From Streptomyces sp. SPB162 (GTDB lineage: Bacteria; Actinomycetota; Actinomycetes; Streptomycetales; Streptomycetaceae): a stretch of DNA of 64,000 nucleotides. The notes under the pieces were generated by a model. The model had not been told where the DNA came from, searched no databases, and saw only the letters and a list, made by a program, of their open reading frames with translations. The stretch is from assembly GCF_029504575.1 (NCBI RefSeq), contig NZ_JAQFII010000001.1, positions 5,153,001-5,217,000 of the forward strand, read 5' to 3'. This document shows, in pieces, positions 1 to 7,902 of the stretch. How positions within the stretch are numbered: position 1 is the first letter of the stretch; every line of letters begins with the position of its first letter. The translations under genes and the position numbers were made by a program.

Positions 1-1
1 C

Positions 2-1252
2 CGCCTCGGCTACGTGACCTTCACCCGGCCCCGCTCGCTGCTGCTCGGTTCCGGGTACTGGTGGGGGCCCACCCAGAAGACCCCGTACGGCCCGTCCGCC
101 TTCCTGGACGCGCTGCGCGTGCACTGCGAGGCCGGCCACGGCGAGATCGAGCACTGGACCGAGCCCCCCGCGGAGGACGCCGTCAACCCGGCGTTGGAGA
201 CCTCCGTCGAGCGCGCCTGGCCGCTCCCGCTCGACGCCACCGCCCTCGACCGCCGCCGCAAGGCGGCCAGGACGGTCCTCGCGTACCTGGACGCGCCGCG
301 GGAGCACGCGTTCGCGGACGTGTTCACGGGCACCGACGCGGACACGGACGCCGAGGCGCCGGCGGAGGACGAGCCGGTGTGGGCGGACGACGAGGAGTGG
401 GAGGACGCCGACTGGGACGAGCTCTCGGCGGAGCGTCCCGAGGGCTTCGAGCATCCGGGGGACCCCGATCCGGAACCGGGACGTCCTGCCGACCCCGGCC
501 ATCCGCTCGCCGAGCACACCACCGGCGGCGAGGCCCCCGCACGGGCGCACCTGCTCCCCGAGGAGTCCCGTCTCGTCGCCTCCTGGGACCGCGACCTCGA
601 CGCCCTCGCCGGGGAGCTGCGGCGTGCGCGGGCGACCGTCCGGGACGTGCCGGTGCCCCCCGTCCTCACCGCCTCGCAGTTGATGCGGCTGGCCGCCGAT
701 CCGGACGGGTTCGCCCGCGAGCTCGCCCGCCCCATGCCGCGCGCCCCGCAGCCCGCCGCGCGCCGCGGCACCCGCTTCCACGCCTGGGTCGAGTCCCGCT
801 TCGACGAACGGCCGCTCTTCGCCCCCGAGGACCTGCCCGGGGTCGAGGGCGGGGACGAGATCGACGACGAGCGGGACCTCGCCGCCCTCAAGGAGGCGTT
901 CCTCGGCACCCCGTACGCGGACCGCACGCCCCACCGTGTCGAGGCGCCCTTCCAGCTGGCGCTGGCCGGCCGCATGATCCGCGGCCGCATCGACGCCGTC
1001 TACCGAACGGAAGACCCGCAGGCCCCGGATGGGGCCACCTACGAGATCGTCGACTGGAAGACCAGCCGCTCCCGGTCCGGCGACCCCCTCCAACTGGCCC
1101 TCTACCGCCTCGCCTGGGCCGAGCAGCACCAGCTGCCGCTGCACCGGGTGACCGCCGCGTTCCTCTACGTCCGTACCGGCGACGTCGTCAGGCCCGCGTC
1201 CCTGCCGGACCGTGCCGCCCTGGAGCGGCTGCTGCTCGACGAGCCGGGCTGA
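2..1252 (+). CDS. ATP-dependent helicase-nuclease, C-terminal part (partial)
   Basis: The reading frame is open from the left edge, so this is the C-terminal part of a larger protein. The last third carries a PD-(D/E)XK (RecB/Cas4-type) nuclease fold: RGTRFHAWVESRF with the helix-1 histidine, then GRMIRGRIDAVYR (catalytic Asp), then YEIVDWKTSRS (the DWK catalytic strand) and QLALYRLAW. A very acidic segment (about residues 105-165) links it to the upstream portion. Such a domain at the end of a UvrD-like helicase is typical of actinobacterial AdnA/AdnB or UvrD-PD(D/E)XK enzymes, which process double-strand breaks. I infer this from the nuclease domain because the helicase motifs lie outside the window. 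Its stop codon starts a short tandem array. Confidence 0.85.
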   Translation, partial: RLGYVTFTRPRSLLLGSGYWWGPTQKTPYGPSAFLDALRVHCEAGHGEIEHWTEPPAEDAVNPALETSVERAWPLPLDATALDRRRKAARTVLAYLDAPREHAFADVFTGTDADTDAEAPAEDEPVWADDEEWEDADWDELSAERPEGFEHPGDPDPEPGRPADPGHPLAEHTTGGEAPARAHLLPEESRLVASWDRDLDALAGELRRARATVRDVPVPPVLTASQLMRLAADPDGFARELARPMPRAPQPAARRGTRFHAWVESRFDERPLFAPEDLPGVEGGDEIDDERDLAALKEAFLGTPYADRTPHRVEAPFQLALAGRMIRGRIDAVYRTEDPQAPDGATYEIVDWKTSRSRSGDPLQLALYRLAWAEQHQLPLHRVTAAFLYVRTGDVVRPASLPDRAALERLLLDEPG

Positions 1253-1293
1253 GCCGCCGCCTGAGCCCGCCGCCTGAGCCCGTCGCCCGAGCC
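1250..1293 (+). repeat. Stop-codon tandem array A (about 13-bp unit)
   Basis: Copies start at the helicase stop: TGAGCCGCCGCC at 1250, TGAGCCCGCCGCC at 1262 and 1275 (the latter with one change, CGT for CGC), then a decayed CGAGCC at 1288. Each of the first three units contains the TGA. The first unit is one base shorter than the others, so the stops fall in two reading frames. No terminator-like hairpin is apparent. Confidence 0.7.
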
Positions 1294-1340
1294 GACACCT
1301 CCGGCCGGAGGTGTCCGGCGCGCCGGTTAGGCTCGATGCC

Positions 1341-2759
1341 ATGAGTACCGCCCCGGACAGCGCTGTCCACGCCTACATCGACGCCCACCGTTCCGCGTTC
1401 CTCGCCGACCTCGCCGAGTGGCTGCGGATCCCGTCCGTCTCGGCGGATCCCGCCCGCGCGGACGACGTGCTGGGCAGTGCGCGGTGGCTGGCGGCGAAGC
1501 TGGCCGAGACCGGCTTCCCGACCGCCGAGGTCTGGGAGAGCGACGGTCTGCCGGCGGTCTTCGCCGAATGGCCGTCCGGCGACCCGCAGGCGCCGACCGT
1601 GCTGGTCTACGGCCACCACGACGTGCAGCCCGCCGCCCGCGAGGACGGCTGGGACACCGACCCCTTCGAGCCGCACACCGCCGACGGCCGCATCTACGCC
1701 AGGGGCGCGGCCGACGACAAGGGGCAGGTGCTCTTCCACACGCTCGGCCTGCGCGCCCACCTCGCCGCGACCGGCAGGACCGCGCCGGCCGTGAACCTCA
1801 AGCTGCTGATCGAGGGCGAGGAGGAGTCCGGCTCACCGAACTTCCTCGCGCTGATCCGGCAGCGCGCCGACCGGCTGGCCTGCGACGCGGTGATCGTCTC
1901 CGACACCGGCATGTGGTCCGAGGACACCCCGACCGTCTGCACCGGCATGCGCGGTCTGGCCGACTGCCAGGTCGACCTGTACGGGCCGGACCAGGACATC
2001 CACTCGGGCTCGTTCGGCGGCGCGGTGCCCAACCCCGCCACCGAGGCCGCCCGGCTGGTCGCCGCGCTGCACGACGACGACCGGCGGGTGGCGATCCCGG
2101 GGTTCTACGACGGGGTCCTCGAGCTGACCGATCGCGAGCGCGAACTCTTCGCGGCGCTGCCGTTCGACGAGTCGCGGTGGCTGAGCACCGCCAAGTCCCA
2201 CGGAGCGCTCGGCGAGGCCGACCACACCACTCTGGAGCGCATCTGGGCCCGGCCGACCGCCGAGGTCAACGGCATCCACGGCGGCTACCAGGGCCCCGGC
2301 GGCAAGACGATCGTCCCGGCCTCCGCCCACCTGAAGCTGTCCTTCCGGCTGGTCGCCGGCCAGGACGCGGGCGCGGTGCAGCAGCTCGTCACCGACTGGG
2401 TCGCCGCCCGGCTCCCCGCCGGCATCCGCCACGAGGTCACGTTCTGGGGCACCACCCGGCCCTGCCTGACCCCGCTCGACCATCCGGCGCTGCAGTCGGT
2501 CGTCCGCTCGATGGGCCGGGCCTTCCAGCAGGAGATCCTCTTCACCCGCGAGGGTGGTTCGGGACCCGCGGCCGATCTGCAGGACGTGCTGGGTGTGCCG
2601 GTGCTGTTCCTGGGAATCTCCGTACCGTCCGACGGTTGGCACTCGGTGAACGAGAAGGTCGAACTCGACCTGCTGTTCAAGGGTGTGGAGACCGCCGCCT
2701 ACCTCTGGGGCGACCTCGCCGAGAACTGGCGCCCCGCCGCGGCGGGGACCACCGGGTGA
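1341..2759 (+). CDS. M20 family dipeptidase
   Basis: 472 residues. This is a metal-dependent cytosolic amino- or dipeptidase of family M20 (CNDP/ArgE/DapE group). The metal and catalytic signatures are all visible: VYGHHDVQP (His ligand and catalytic Asp), ARGAADDKGQ (bridging Asp), EGEEESGS (catalytic and metal Glu), IVSDTGMW (Asp ligand), and near the end SDGWHSVNEKVE (last His ligand). The dimerisation or lid insertion lies between about residues 200 and 330. The ATG at 1341 was chosen because the family N-terminus (AYIDAHRSAFLADLAEWL) begins right after it. The substrate is not predictable from sequence. The stop overlaps an alternative GTG of nudC. Confidence 0.9.
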   Translation: MSTAPDSAVHAYIDAHRSAFLADLAEWLRIPSVSADPARADDVLGSARWLAAKLAETGFPTAEVWESDGLPAVFAEWPSGDPQAPTVLVYGHHDVQPAAREDGWDTDPFEPHTADGRIYARGAADDKGQVLFHTLGLRAHLAATGRTAPAVNLKLLIEGEEESGSPNFLALIRQRADRLACDAVIVSDTGMWSEDTPTVCTGMRGLADCQVDLYGPDQDIHSGSFGGAVPNPATEAARLVAALHDDDRRVAIPGFYDGVLELTDRERELFAALPFDESRWLSTAKSHGALGEADHTTLERIWARPTAEVNGIHGGYQGPGGKTIVPASAHLKLSFRLVAGQDAGAVQQLVTDWVAARLPAGIRHEVTFWGTTRPCLTPLDHPALQSVVRSMGRAFQQEILFTREGGSGPAADLQDVLGVPVLFLGISVPSDGWHSVNEKVELDLLFKGVETAAYLWGDLAENWRPAAAGTTG

Positions 2760-2860
2760 CCGCCGGCGCCGCCGCCGGCGCGCCCCACCGACACCGGTCA
2801 CTGACCACGACAGCCGCGCTACCGCGTACGGGACGTACGCACGGGGAGTTGGAAGCAGCC

Positions 2861-3790
2861 TTGTCCGAGATCGACCTGTCCACCCAGCCGCTGGCCCTGG
2901 CCCAGACGGGCGTGGACCGCGCCGCCCACCACCGGCTCGACGAGGCCTGGCTGGCCGCCGCCTGGAGCCATCCGACGACCCGGGTCTTCGTCGTCTCCGG
3001 CGGCCAGGTGCTGGTCGAGGAGAAGGACGGCCGCACCGAGCTGGTCATGGTCCCGGCCTTCGACGCGCCCGAGACCGAGACCCACCGCTACTTCCTCGGC
3101 ATCGGCGAGGACGGCGTGCGGTACTTCGCGCTGCAGAAGGACGCGCTGCCGGGCCGGATGGACGACGTGGCGCGGGCGGCCGGGCTGCGCGAGGTGGCCG
3201 GGCTGCTCTCCCCGCTGGAGGCGGGCCTGATGGTGCACGCCGTCGCGCTGGAGAACTGGCAGCGGGCGCACCGCTTCTGCTCCCGCTGCGGTGAGCGCAC
3301 GGTCATCGCCGCCGCCGGCCACATCAGGCGCTGCCAGGCGTGCGGCGCCGAGCACTACCCACGCACCGACCCGGCCGTGATCATGCTGGTGACGGACGAC
3401 CAGGACCGCGCGCTGCTGGGCCGCCAGGCGCACTGGCCCGAAGGGCGCTTCTCGACGCTCGCGGGCTTCGTGGAGCCGGGCGAGTCGCTGGAGCAGGCCG
3501 TGGTGCGCGAGACGGCGGAGGAGGCGGGGGTGACGGTCGGCGACGTGACATATGTCGCGAGCCAGCCGTGGCCCTTCCCGTCGAGCCTGATGCTCGGGTT
3601 CATGGCCCGCGCCACGTCGCCGGACATCCAGGTGGACGGCGAGGAGATCCACGAGGCCCGCTGGTTCTCCCGCGAGGACCTGCGCAAGGGCATCGAGTCC
3701 GGGGAGATCCTGCCGCCGGGCGGTATCTCGATCGCGGCCCGGCTGATGGAGCTCTGGTACGGCGGCCCGTTCCCGACGGCAGCCGCCTGA
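2861..3790 (+). CDS. nudC: NAD+/NADH diphosphatase, NudC type
   Basis: 309 residues from TTG. It hydrolyses NAD(H), and in the NudC family also NAD caps on RNA, to NMN(H) and AMP. The middle holds the four-cysteine zinc site (CSRCG...CQACG), followed by the Nudix box GFVEPGESLEQAVVRETAEE with its glutamates, and the SQPWPFPSS signature that marks NADH pyrophosphatases within the Nudix superfamily. TTG 2861 follows GGAAG at 2851 with good spacing. A GTG at 2756 overlapping the M20 stop would add 35 residues of low-complexity sequence and is the alternative start. It is probably co-transcribed with the peptidase gene. Confidence 0.88.
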   Translation: MSEIDLSTQPLALAQTGVDRAAHHRLDEAWLAAAWSHPTTRVFVVSGGQVLVEEKDGRTELVMVPAFDAPETETHRYFLGIGEDGVRYFALQKDALPGRMDDVARAAGLREVAGLLSPLEAGLMVHAVALENWQRAHRFCSRCGERTVIAAAGHIRRCQACGAEHYPRTDPAVIMLVTDDQDRALLGRQAHWPEGRFSTLAGFVEPGESLEQAVVRETAEEAGVTVGDVTYVASQPWPFPSSLMLGFMARATSPDIQVDGEEIHEARWFSREDLRKGIESGEILPPGGISIAARLMELWYGGPFPTAAA

Positions 3791-3813
3791 CCGTCACGGA
3801 AGCGGACAGCACT

Positions 3814-3841
3814 CCGCCGGGGCGCGGGCGCGCCCCGGCGG
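3814..3841. terminator. Bidirectional terminator hairpin
   Basis: An 11-bp GC stem (CCGCCGGGGCG / CGCCCCGGCGG) with a 6-nt loop lies between the convergent nudC and mycoredoxin genes. There is no U-tract, as is common for Streptomyces terminators. Confidence 0.65.
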
Positions 3842-3867
3842 ATGCGGGTGGGATCAGACGCGTCGGG

Positions 3868-4110
3868 TCAGACGCTGAGCTTCTGCTTGACCTGGGCCAA
3901 TGACGGGTTCGGGAGCGCCGATCCGTCCGGGAAGAGGACGGTGGGGACCAGCTGGTTGCCGCCGTTGACCTTCTCGACGAACGCCGCCGACTCCGGGTCG
4001 TTCTCGATGTTGATCTCCGTGTAGCCGATGCCCTCGCGGTCCATCTGGCTCTTGAGCCGACGGCAGTAGCCGCACCAGGTGGTGCTGTACATCGTCACAG
4101 TGCCCGACAT
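3868..4110 (-). CDS. Mycoredoxin (glutaredoxin-like protein)
   Basis: 80 residues. It is a small thioredoxin-fold protein with the active site WCGYC (Cys13, Cys16) and the cis-Pro segment LVPTVLFPDG. The CGYC pair and the length match mycoredoxin-1 of actinobacteria, which reduces mycothiol mixed disulfides using mycothiol as reductant. The ATG at 4110 is preceded by GAGGAG. Upstream lies a perfect sigma-R promoter, in keeping with a thiol-stress function and linking it to sigR-rsrA elsewhere in the window. Confidence 0.88.
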   Translation of the reverse strand: MSGTVTMYSTTWCGYCRRLKSQMDREGIGYTEINIENDPESAAFVEKVNGGNQLVPTVLFPDGSALPNPSLAQVKQKLSV

Positions 4111-4153
4111 GGGTGTCCGCTCCTCACAAGCCGGTGGAATCTTCGATCTGCTC

Positions 4154-4179
4154 AACGCCTACCCCGCTCCCGGCATTCC
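4154..4179 (-). promoter_or_regulatory. Sigma-R type promoter of the mycoredoxin gene
   Basis: On the minus strand GGAAT (4179-4175) and GTT (4156-4154) are separated by exactly 18 bp, the established sigma-R consensus. Transcription would start near 4147, about 37 nt before the ATG. Confidence 0.75.
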
Positions 4180-4236
4180 TGCGGCCCCACCGCCACCGGT
4201 TTCCCACCCTTCGCGGTCGGATCATCACACCTCGGC

Positions 4237-4245
4237 TGTGGATAA
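4237..4245. promoter_or_regulatory. Isolated DnaA-box sequence
   Basis: TGTGGATAA (the complement reads TTATCCACA, the classical DnaA box) lies in the 174-bp divergent region between mycoredoxin and uvrD2. A single box does not make an origin. A role in controlling uvrD2 transcription is possible. Confidence 0.35.
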
Positions 4246-4284
4246 CTTTCCCGACCGCCTCCCTGGACCTGGCAGCATGGCGGG

Positions 4285-6498
4285 GTGACCGCACCAACGC
4301 ACACCTCGCTCTTCCCGGCAGTCCCGGACTCTCCCGACGCCGTGCTCGACGGGCTCGACCCCGAACAGCGCGAGGTCGCCACCGCGCTGCACGGGCCGGT
4401 CTGCGTGCTGGCCGGGGCGGGCACGGGCAAGACCCGGGCGATCACGCACCGGATCGCCTACGGGGTGCGGGCGGGGATACTGCAGCCCGGCAGTGTGCTG
4501 GCGGTCACCTTCACCGCCCGCGCGGCGGGGGAGATGCGCGGAAGGCTGCGCCAGCTCGGCGCGGGCGGCGTCCAGGCGCGTACGTTCCACTCCGCCGCGC
4601 TGCGCCAGCTCCAGTACTTCTGGCCGCGCGCCATCGGCGGCGAGATGCCGCGGCTCGTCGAGCGCAAGGTCCAGCTCGTCGCCGAGGCCGGCGCCCGCTG
4701 CCGGATCCGGCTGGACCGCAACGAGCTGCGGGACGTGACGGGCGAGATCGAATGGTGCAAGGTCACCCAGACCGTTCCCGAGGACTACCCGGCCGCCGCC
4801 GCGAAGTCCGGCCGCGAGGTCCCCCGGGACCCGGCCGAGATCGCCAAGATCTACACGGCGTACGAGCAGCTCAAGCGGGACCGAGGCGTCATCGACTTCG
4901 AGGACGTGCTGCTGCTCACCGTGGGCGTCCTGCAGGAGCGCCCGGATGTCGCGGACACCATCCGCTCCCAGTACCAGCACTTCGTCGTCGACGAGTACCA
5001 GGACGTCAGCCCGCTCCAGCAGCGGCTGCTCGACCTGTGGCTCGGCGGCCGGGACAACATCTGCGTCGTCGGCGACGCCTCCCAGACCATCTACTCCTTC
5101 ACCGGCGCCACCCCCGAGTACCTGCTCGGCTTCCGCTCCCGGCACCCGGAAGCCACCGTCGTGAAGCTCGTCCGCGACTACCGCTCCACCCCGCAGGTCG
5201 TGCAGCTGGCCAACGGGCTGCTCTCCCAGGCCAAGGGCCAGGCGGCCCAGCACCGGCTGGAACTGATCTCGCAGCGCGAGCCGGGCCCCGAGCCCGGCTA
5301 CACCGAGTACGTGGACGAGCCCACCGAGGCCGAGGGCACCGCCCGCCGGATCAGGGAACTCATCGCCGGCGGCGTGCGGCCCAGCGAGATCGCCATCCTG
5401 TACCGCATCAACGCCCAGTCCGAGGTCTACGAGCAGGCGCTCGCCGACGCCGGGGTGCCGTACCAGCTGCGCGGCGCGGAGCGGTTCTTCGACCGCCCCG
5501 AGGTCCGCGAGGCCGGGCTGCTGCTGCGCGGCGCCGCGCGTGCCGGGGCCGGGACCGATCCCGGGATGGCCGGCACGGACGTGCCCGAGCACGTCAGGGC
5601 CGTCCTCGGCTCCCGTGGCTGGACGGTCGAGGCCCCCGCCGGATCGGGCGCGGTCCGGGACCGCTGGGAGTCGCTGGCCGCGCTGGTCCGGCTCGCCGAC
5701 GACTTCGCGCTGGCCCGTCCCGAGGCCACCTTGTCGGACCTCGTCGCGGAGCTGGACGAGCGGGCGAGCGCCCAGCACGCCCCGACCGTCGAGGGCGTCA
5801 CGCTCGCCTCGCTGCACGCCGCCAAGGGCCTGGAGTGGGACGCGGTGTTCCTCGTCGGTCTCACCGAGGGCATGATGCCGATCACCTACGCCAAGACCGA
5901 CGAGCAGGTCGAGGAGGAGCGCCGGCTGCTGTACGTCGGCGTCACCCGGGCCCGGCTGCACCTCTTCCTGTCCTGGGCGCTCTCCCGCTCGCCGGGCGGT
6001 CGTGCCACCCGCAAGCCCTCCCGCTTCCTGGACGGCCTGCGGCCCGGTTCCGCGACGCGTGGCACCGGCAACCGCTTCGCGGCCGGTGGCGGCGGCATCG
6101 AGCGCGGAGCGGCGGCCGCTGCCGCCGCCAAGCGCAAGCGCGGCCCGGTGCGCTGCCGGGTCTGCGGCCGCACCCTGTCGGAGGCCGGCGAGATCAAGCT
6201 GATGCGGTGCGAGGACTGCCCGTCGGACCTGGACGAGGGGCTGTACGAGCGGCTGCGCGAGTGGCGCATGGAACAGGCCAGGGAACTGGGGCAGCCGGCG
6301 TACTGCGTCTTCACCGACAAGACGCTGCTGGCCATCGCCGAGGTCCGGCCGGAAGGGGCGGCCGAGCTCTCCGCGATCGCCGGGGTCGGCAGCCGAAAAC
6401 TGGACAAGTACGGCGCCGAGGTGCTGGCACTGTGCACCGGCGGCGAACCGGCCGCGGCACCCGGTGACGAAGCTGTTGCAGAAGAACCCGAAAAATAG
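4285..6498 (+). CDS. uvrD2: UvrD2-like ATP-dependent DNA helicase
   Basis: 737 residues. This is an SF1A 3'-5' helicase with Walker A AGAGTGKT at 43-50, DEAD-box-type motif II VDEYQDVSP, motif III VVGDASQTIYSF, and C-terminal motifs ASLHAAKGLEWD and YVGVTRARLHL. After the motor come the tetracysteine motif (CRVCG then CEDCP) and an HRDC domain (about residues 650-715). Both are hallmarks of UvrD2 of mycobacteria and Streptomyces, which acts in DNA repair. The frame begins at GTG 4285. The gene lies divergent from the mycoredoxin and immediately upstream of the wblC promoter. Confidence 0.92.
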   Translation: MTAPTHTSLFPAVPDSPDAVLDGLDPEQREVATALHGPVCVLAGAGTGKTRAITHRIAYGVRAGILQPGSVLAVTFTARAAGEMRGRLRQLGAGGVQARTFHSAALRQLQYFWPRAIGGEMPRLVERKVQLVAEAGARCRIRLDRNELRDVTGEIEWCKVTQTVPEDYPAAAAKSGREVPRDPAEIAKIYTAYEQLKRDRGVIDFEDVLLLTVGVLQERPDVADTIRSQYQHFVVDEYQDVSPLQQRLLDLWLGGRDNICVVGDASQTIYSFTGATPEYLLGFRSRHPEATVVKLVRDYRSTPQVVQLANGLLSQAKGQAAQHRLELISQREPGPEPGYTEYVDEPTEAEGTARRIRELIAGGVRPSEIAILYRINAQSEVYEQALADAGVPYQLRGAERFFDRPEVREAGLLLRGAARAGAGTDPGMAGTDVPEHVRAVLGSRGWTVEAPAGSGAVRDRWESLAALVRLADDFALARPEATLSDLVAELDERASAQHAPTVEGVTLASLHAAKGLEWDAVFLVGLTEGMMPITYAKTDEQVEEERRLLYVGVTRARLHLFLSWALSRSPGGRATRKPSRFLDGLRPGSATRGTGNRFAAGGGGIERGAAAAAAAKRKRGPVRCRVCGRTLSEAGEIKLMRCEDCPSDLDEGLYERLREWRMEQARELGQPAYCVFTDKTLLAIAEVRPEGAAELSAIAGVGSRKLDKYGAEVLALCTGGEPAAAPGDEAVAEEPEK

Positions 6499-6527
6499 TT
6501 TGCGCGCGGCGCGGAAGTCCCCATAGC
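6491..6527 (+). promoter_or_regulatory. Candidate WblC-autoregulated promoter
   Basis: An AT-rich block (AAAAATA, 6491-6497) abuts a TTGCGC -35 (6500-6505), with CATAGC (6522-6527) 16 bp further as -10. AT-rich sequence just upstream of the -35 is the known recognition feature of WhiB7/WblC acting with the principal sigma factor through its AT-hook. The block overlaps the uvrD2 stop codon. Confidence 0.55.
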
Positions 6528-6631
6528 CTTCCGGAGCACGGTCACTGCGGCTCTTCCAAGAGCCGGGGAGATCGTGATGTACTGAGTAAGCACGACAAGC
6601 CCTACGAGACGCCGAGAGGAGGCGAAGACCC

Positions 6632-6940
6632 GTGACCATCAAGTTCGAGAACGTGAAACTGACCGATCGTCCGGTCGTCATCGCCACCTGCACGCTCGGC
6701 GCCCCGCTGCCCGGCACCGGCATGTCCGGAGCCCCGGCTCTGCGTCTGGCCTCCCTCGCGGAACTCTCGATCCGTGAGCGCGGCGAGCGAGCGACCAAGG
6801 CACCGGCAGTAGTGGAGAGCAAGGCCTCGGCCTATGTCTTTACGCCCGGCGGTGCCGGTCACAGCACAAATGGACAGAAGCAGCAGCACCTCTCGATGTG
6901 GGCCTTCCGCGGGCTCGAACCCTGGAGCGATCCAGTCTGA
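6632..6940 (+). CDS. wblC leader ORF (upstream ORF)
   Basis: 102 codons from GTG with a strong Shine-Dalgarno (AGAGGAGG at 6615-6622, 9 nt spacing). The product has no domain I recognise. It lies entirely in the transcribed leader of wblC, and its last codons (EPWSDPV) run into an attenuator-like set of hairpins. Upstream-ORF control of whiB7/wblC transcription by ribosome-targeting antibiotics is established in mycobacteria and Streptomyces. I infer that translation of this ORF, rather than its peptide, is the sensor. The strong ribosome site supports real translation. Confidence 0.6.
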   Translation: MTIKFENVKLTDRPVVIATCTLGAPLPGTGMSGAPALRLASLAELSIRERGERATKAPAVVESKASAYVFTPGGAGHSTNGQKQQHLSMWAFRGLEPWSDPV

Positions 6941-7010
6941 TCGACGATCAGACCGGCACCTTCCAGGGCCGCGGAATCCCAGACCGGGATCCGCGGCCCT
7001 TCTGTTTTCT
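6920..7010 (+). terminator. Transcription attenuator in the wblC leader
   Basis: Three elements are visible. (1) A hairpin GTCTGATC-gac-GATCAGAC (6935-6953) overlaps the uORF stop. (2) A strong terminator stem (GGGCCGCGGAATCCC with GGGATCCGCGGCCC, 6966-6999) carries one bulged A and is followed by TTCTGTTTTCT. (3) A possible antiterminator pairs CCCTGGA (6920-6926, inside the last uORF codons) with TCCAGGG (6962-6968), which would remove the base of the terminator stem. A ribosome at the uORF end would mask CCCTGGA and allow termination. Confidence 0.7.
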
Positions 7011-7066
7011 CCAGCCGAAACAACCGGCCCACCGGCCGGACCAGACAGACGAGGAACACCACGACC

Positions 7067-7426
7067 GTGCCTGCCACCCAGCACGCCCCGTCCGTATCGC
7101 CCACAGCCCCGCTCCCCCTGCCCGCGGTCCACTCGGAGGTCCCGTTGCTGCCCCTGACCGAGCTCGATGACGAAATCGAGCGCCTCGGTGTACCCGTCCC
7201 CTGCCGGACCTACGACCCGGAGGTCTTCTTCGCGGAGTCCCCGGCCGACGTCGAGTACGCCAAGACGCTGTGCCAGACCTGTCCCGTCCGCGAGGCATGC
7301 CTCGCCGGTGCGAAGGACCGCCGTGAGCCTTGGGGCGTCTGGGGTGGAGAGCTCTTCATCCAGGGCGTCGTCGTAGCCCGCAAGCGGCCCCGTGGCCGTC
7401 CGCGCAAGAACGCAGTAGCGGTGTGA
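7067..7426 (+). CDS. wblC: WhiB-like transcription factor WblC (WhiB7 homologue)
   Basis: 119 residues. It is an iron-sulfur transcription factor that activates intrinsic antibiotic-resistance genes. The four cluster cysteines are C46, C69, C72 and C78 (CQTCPVREAC). The WhiB turn GVWGGELF is at 90-97, and an AT-hook (RGRPRK, 109-114) near the C-terminus distinguishes WhiB7/WblC from other WhiB proteins. GTG 7067 follows GAGGAA at 7051. The long leader with uORF and terminator and the AT-rich promoter fit autoregulation and induction by ribosome-targeting drugs. Confidence 0.93.
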   Translation: MPATQHAPSVSPTAPLPLPAVHSEVPLLPLTELDDEIERLGVPVPCRTYDPEVFFAESPADVEYAKTLCQTCPVREACLAGAKDRREPWGVWGGELFIQGVVVARKRPRGRPRKNAVAV

Positions 7427-7488
7427 ACACCGGCACCGTAGGAACCGTCGACCGACCCGTGACGCACGACCCGAAGAAGCAGGTCCCC

Positions 7489-7752
7489 ATGAACCCGTCC
7501 ACAGAAGTGGCGCCGCCCGCCACCGAAGCCCCCCGCCACACTTCCGGCGCCTACAGCGCCCGCCAGAACAGGAACCTCGAAATGCAACTCATGCCAGAAG
7601 CCTTGGCACGTGCCCATATGCAACAACGCCTCTACGAGGCCGAGCACGAACGGCAGGCCCTTCGCCTGGTGTCGGCACGCCGACTGCAGCGCCGGGCCGA
7701 ACGTGTCTCGCTGCGCGCCCGCCGCGCGCTGGCGATGGCCGTCATGCAGTAA
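7489..7752 (+). CDS. Small basic conserved protein downstream of wblC
   Basis: 87 residues. The first 30 are Pro/Ala/Thr-rich. The remainder is a very basic, probably helical segment (ALARAHMQQRLYEAEHERQA followed by RLVSARRLQRRAER). No known domain is recognised. ATG 7489 was chosen; an in-frame GTG at 7459 is an alternative start. It begins 62 bp after wblC with no terminator between, so it is probably co-transcribed and could be part of the WblC response. That is only inference from position. Confidence 0.6.
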   Translation: MNPSTEVAPPATEAPRHTSGAYSARQNRNLEMQLMPEALARAHMQQRLYEAEHERQALRLVSARRLQRRAERVSLRARRALAMAVMQ

Positions 7753-7820
7753 CCAGCGGTAGCCACGCTCCAACGGCCGCACACCCGCGGCCGAGTTCCA
7801 CCACTCCGTGTCACAGCGAA

Positions 7821-7858
7821 CACCGCGGGGCCGGTCCGAAAGGACCGGCCCCGCGGTG
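7821..7858. terminator. Terminator downstream of the wblC transcription unit
   Basis: A perfect 17-bp stem (CACCGCGGGGCCGGTCC with its complement) closes a GAAA tetraloop. It separates the wblC unit from the next small gene. Confidence 0.8.
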
Positions 7859-7902
7859 CGTTACGACGTCTTATCGGGCACTCGGAGAGGTATCGTCACC
7901 AA

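Noticed and set aside
2756..2860. GTG 2756 as nudC start, overlapping the previous stop.
   Set aside because: It adds 35 low-complexity residues absent from the family and TTG 2861 has a better-spaced ribosome site; kept as an alternative.
4225..6822. Very long antisense open frames opposite uvrD2, nrdA, the permease and other genes.
   Set aside because: They are by-products of high GC; codon patterns and recognisable domains lie on the opposite strand.
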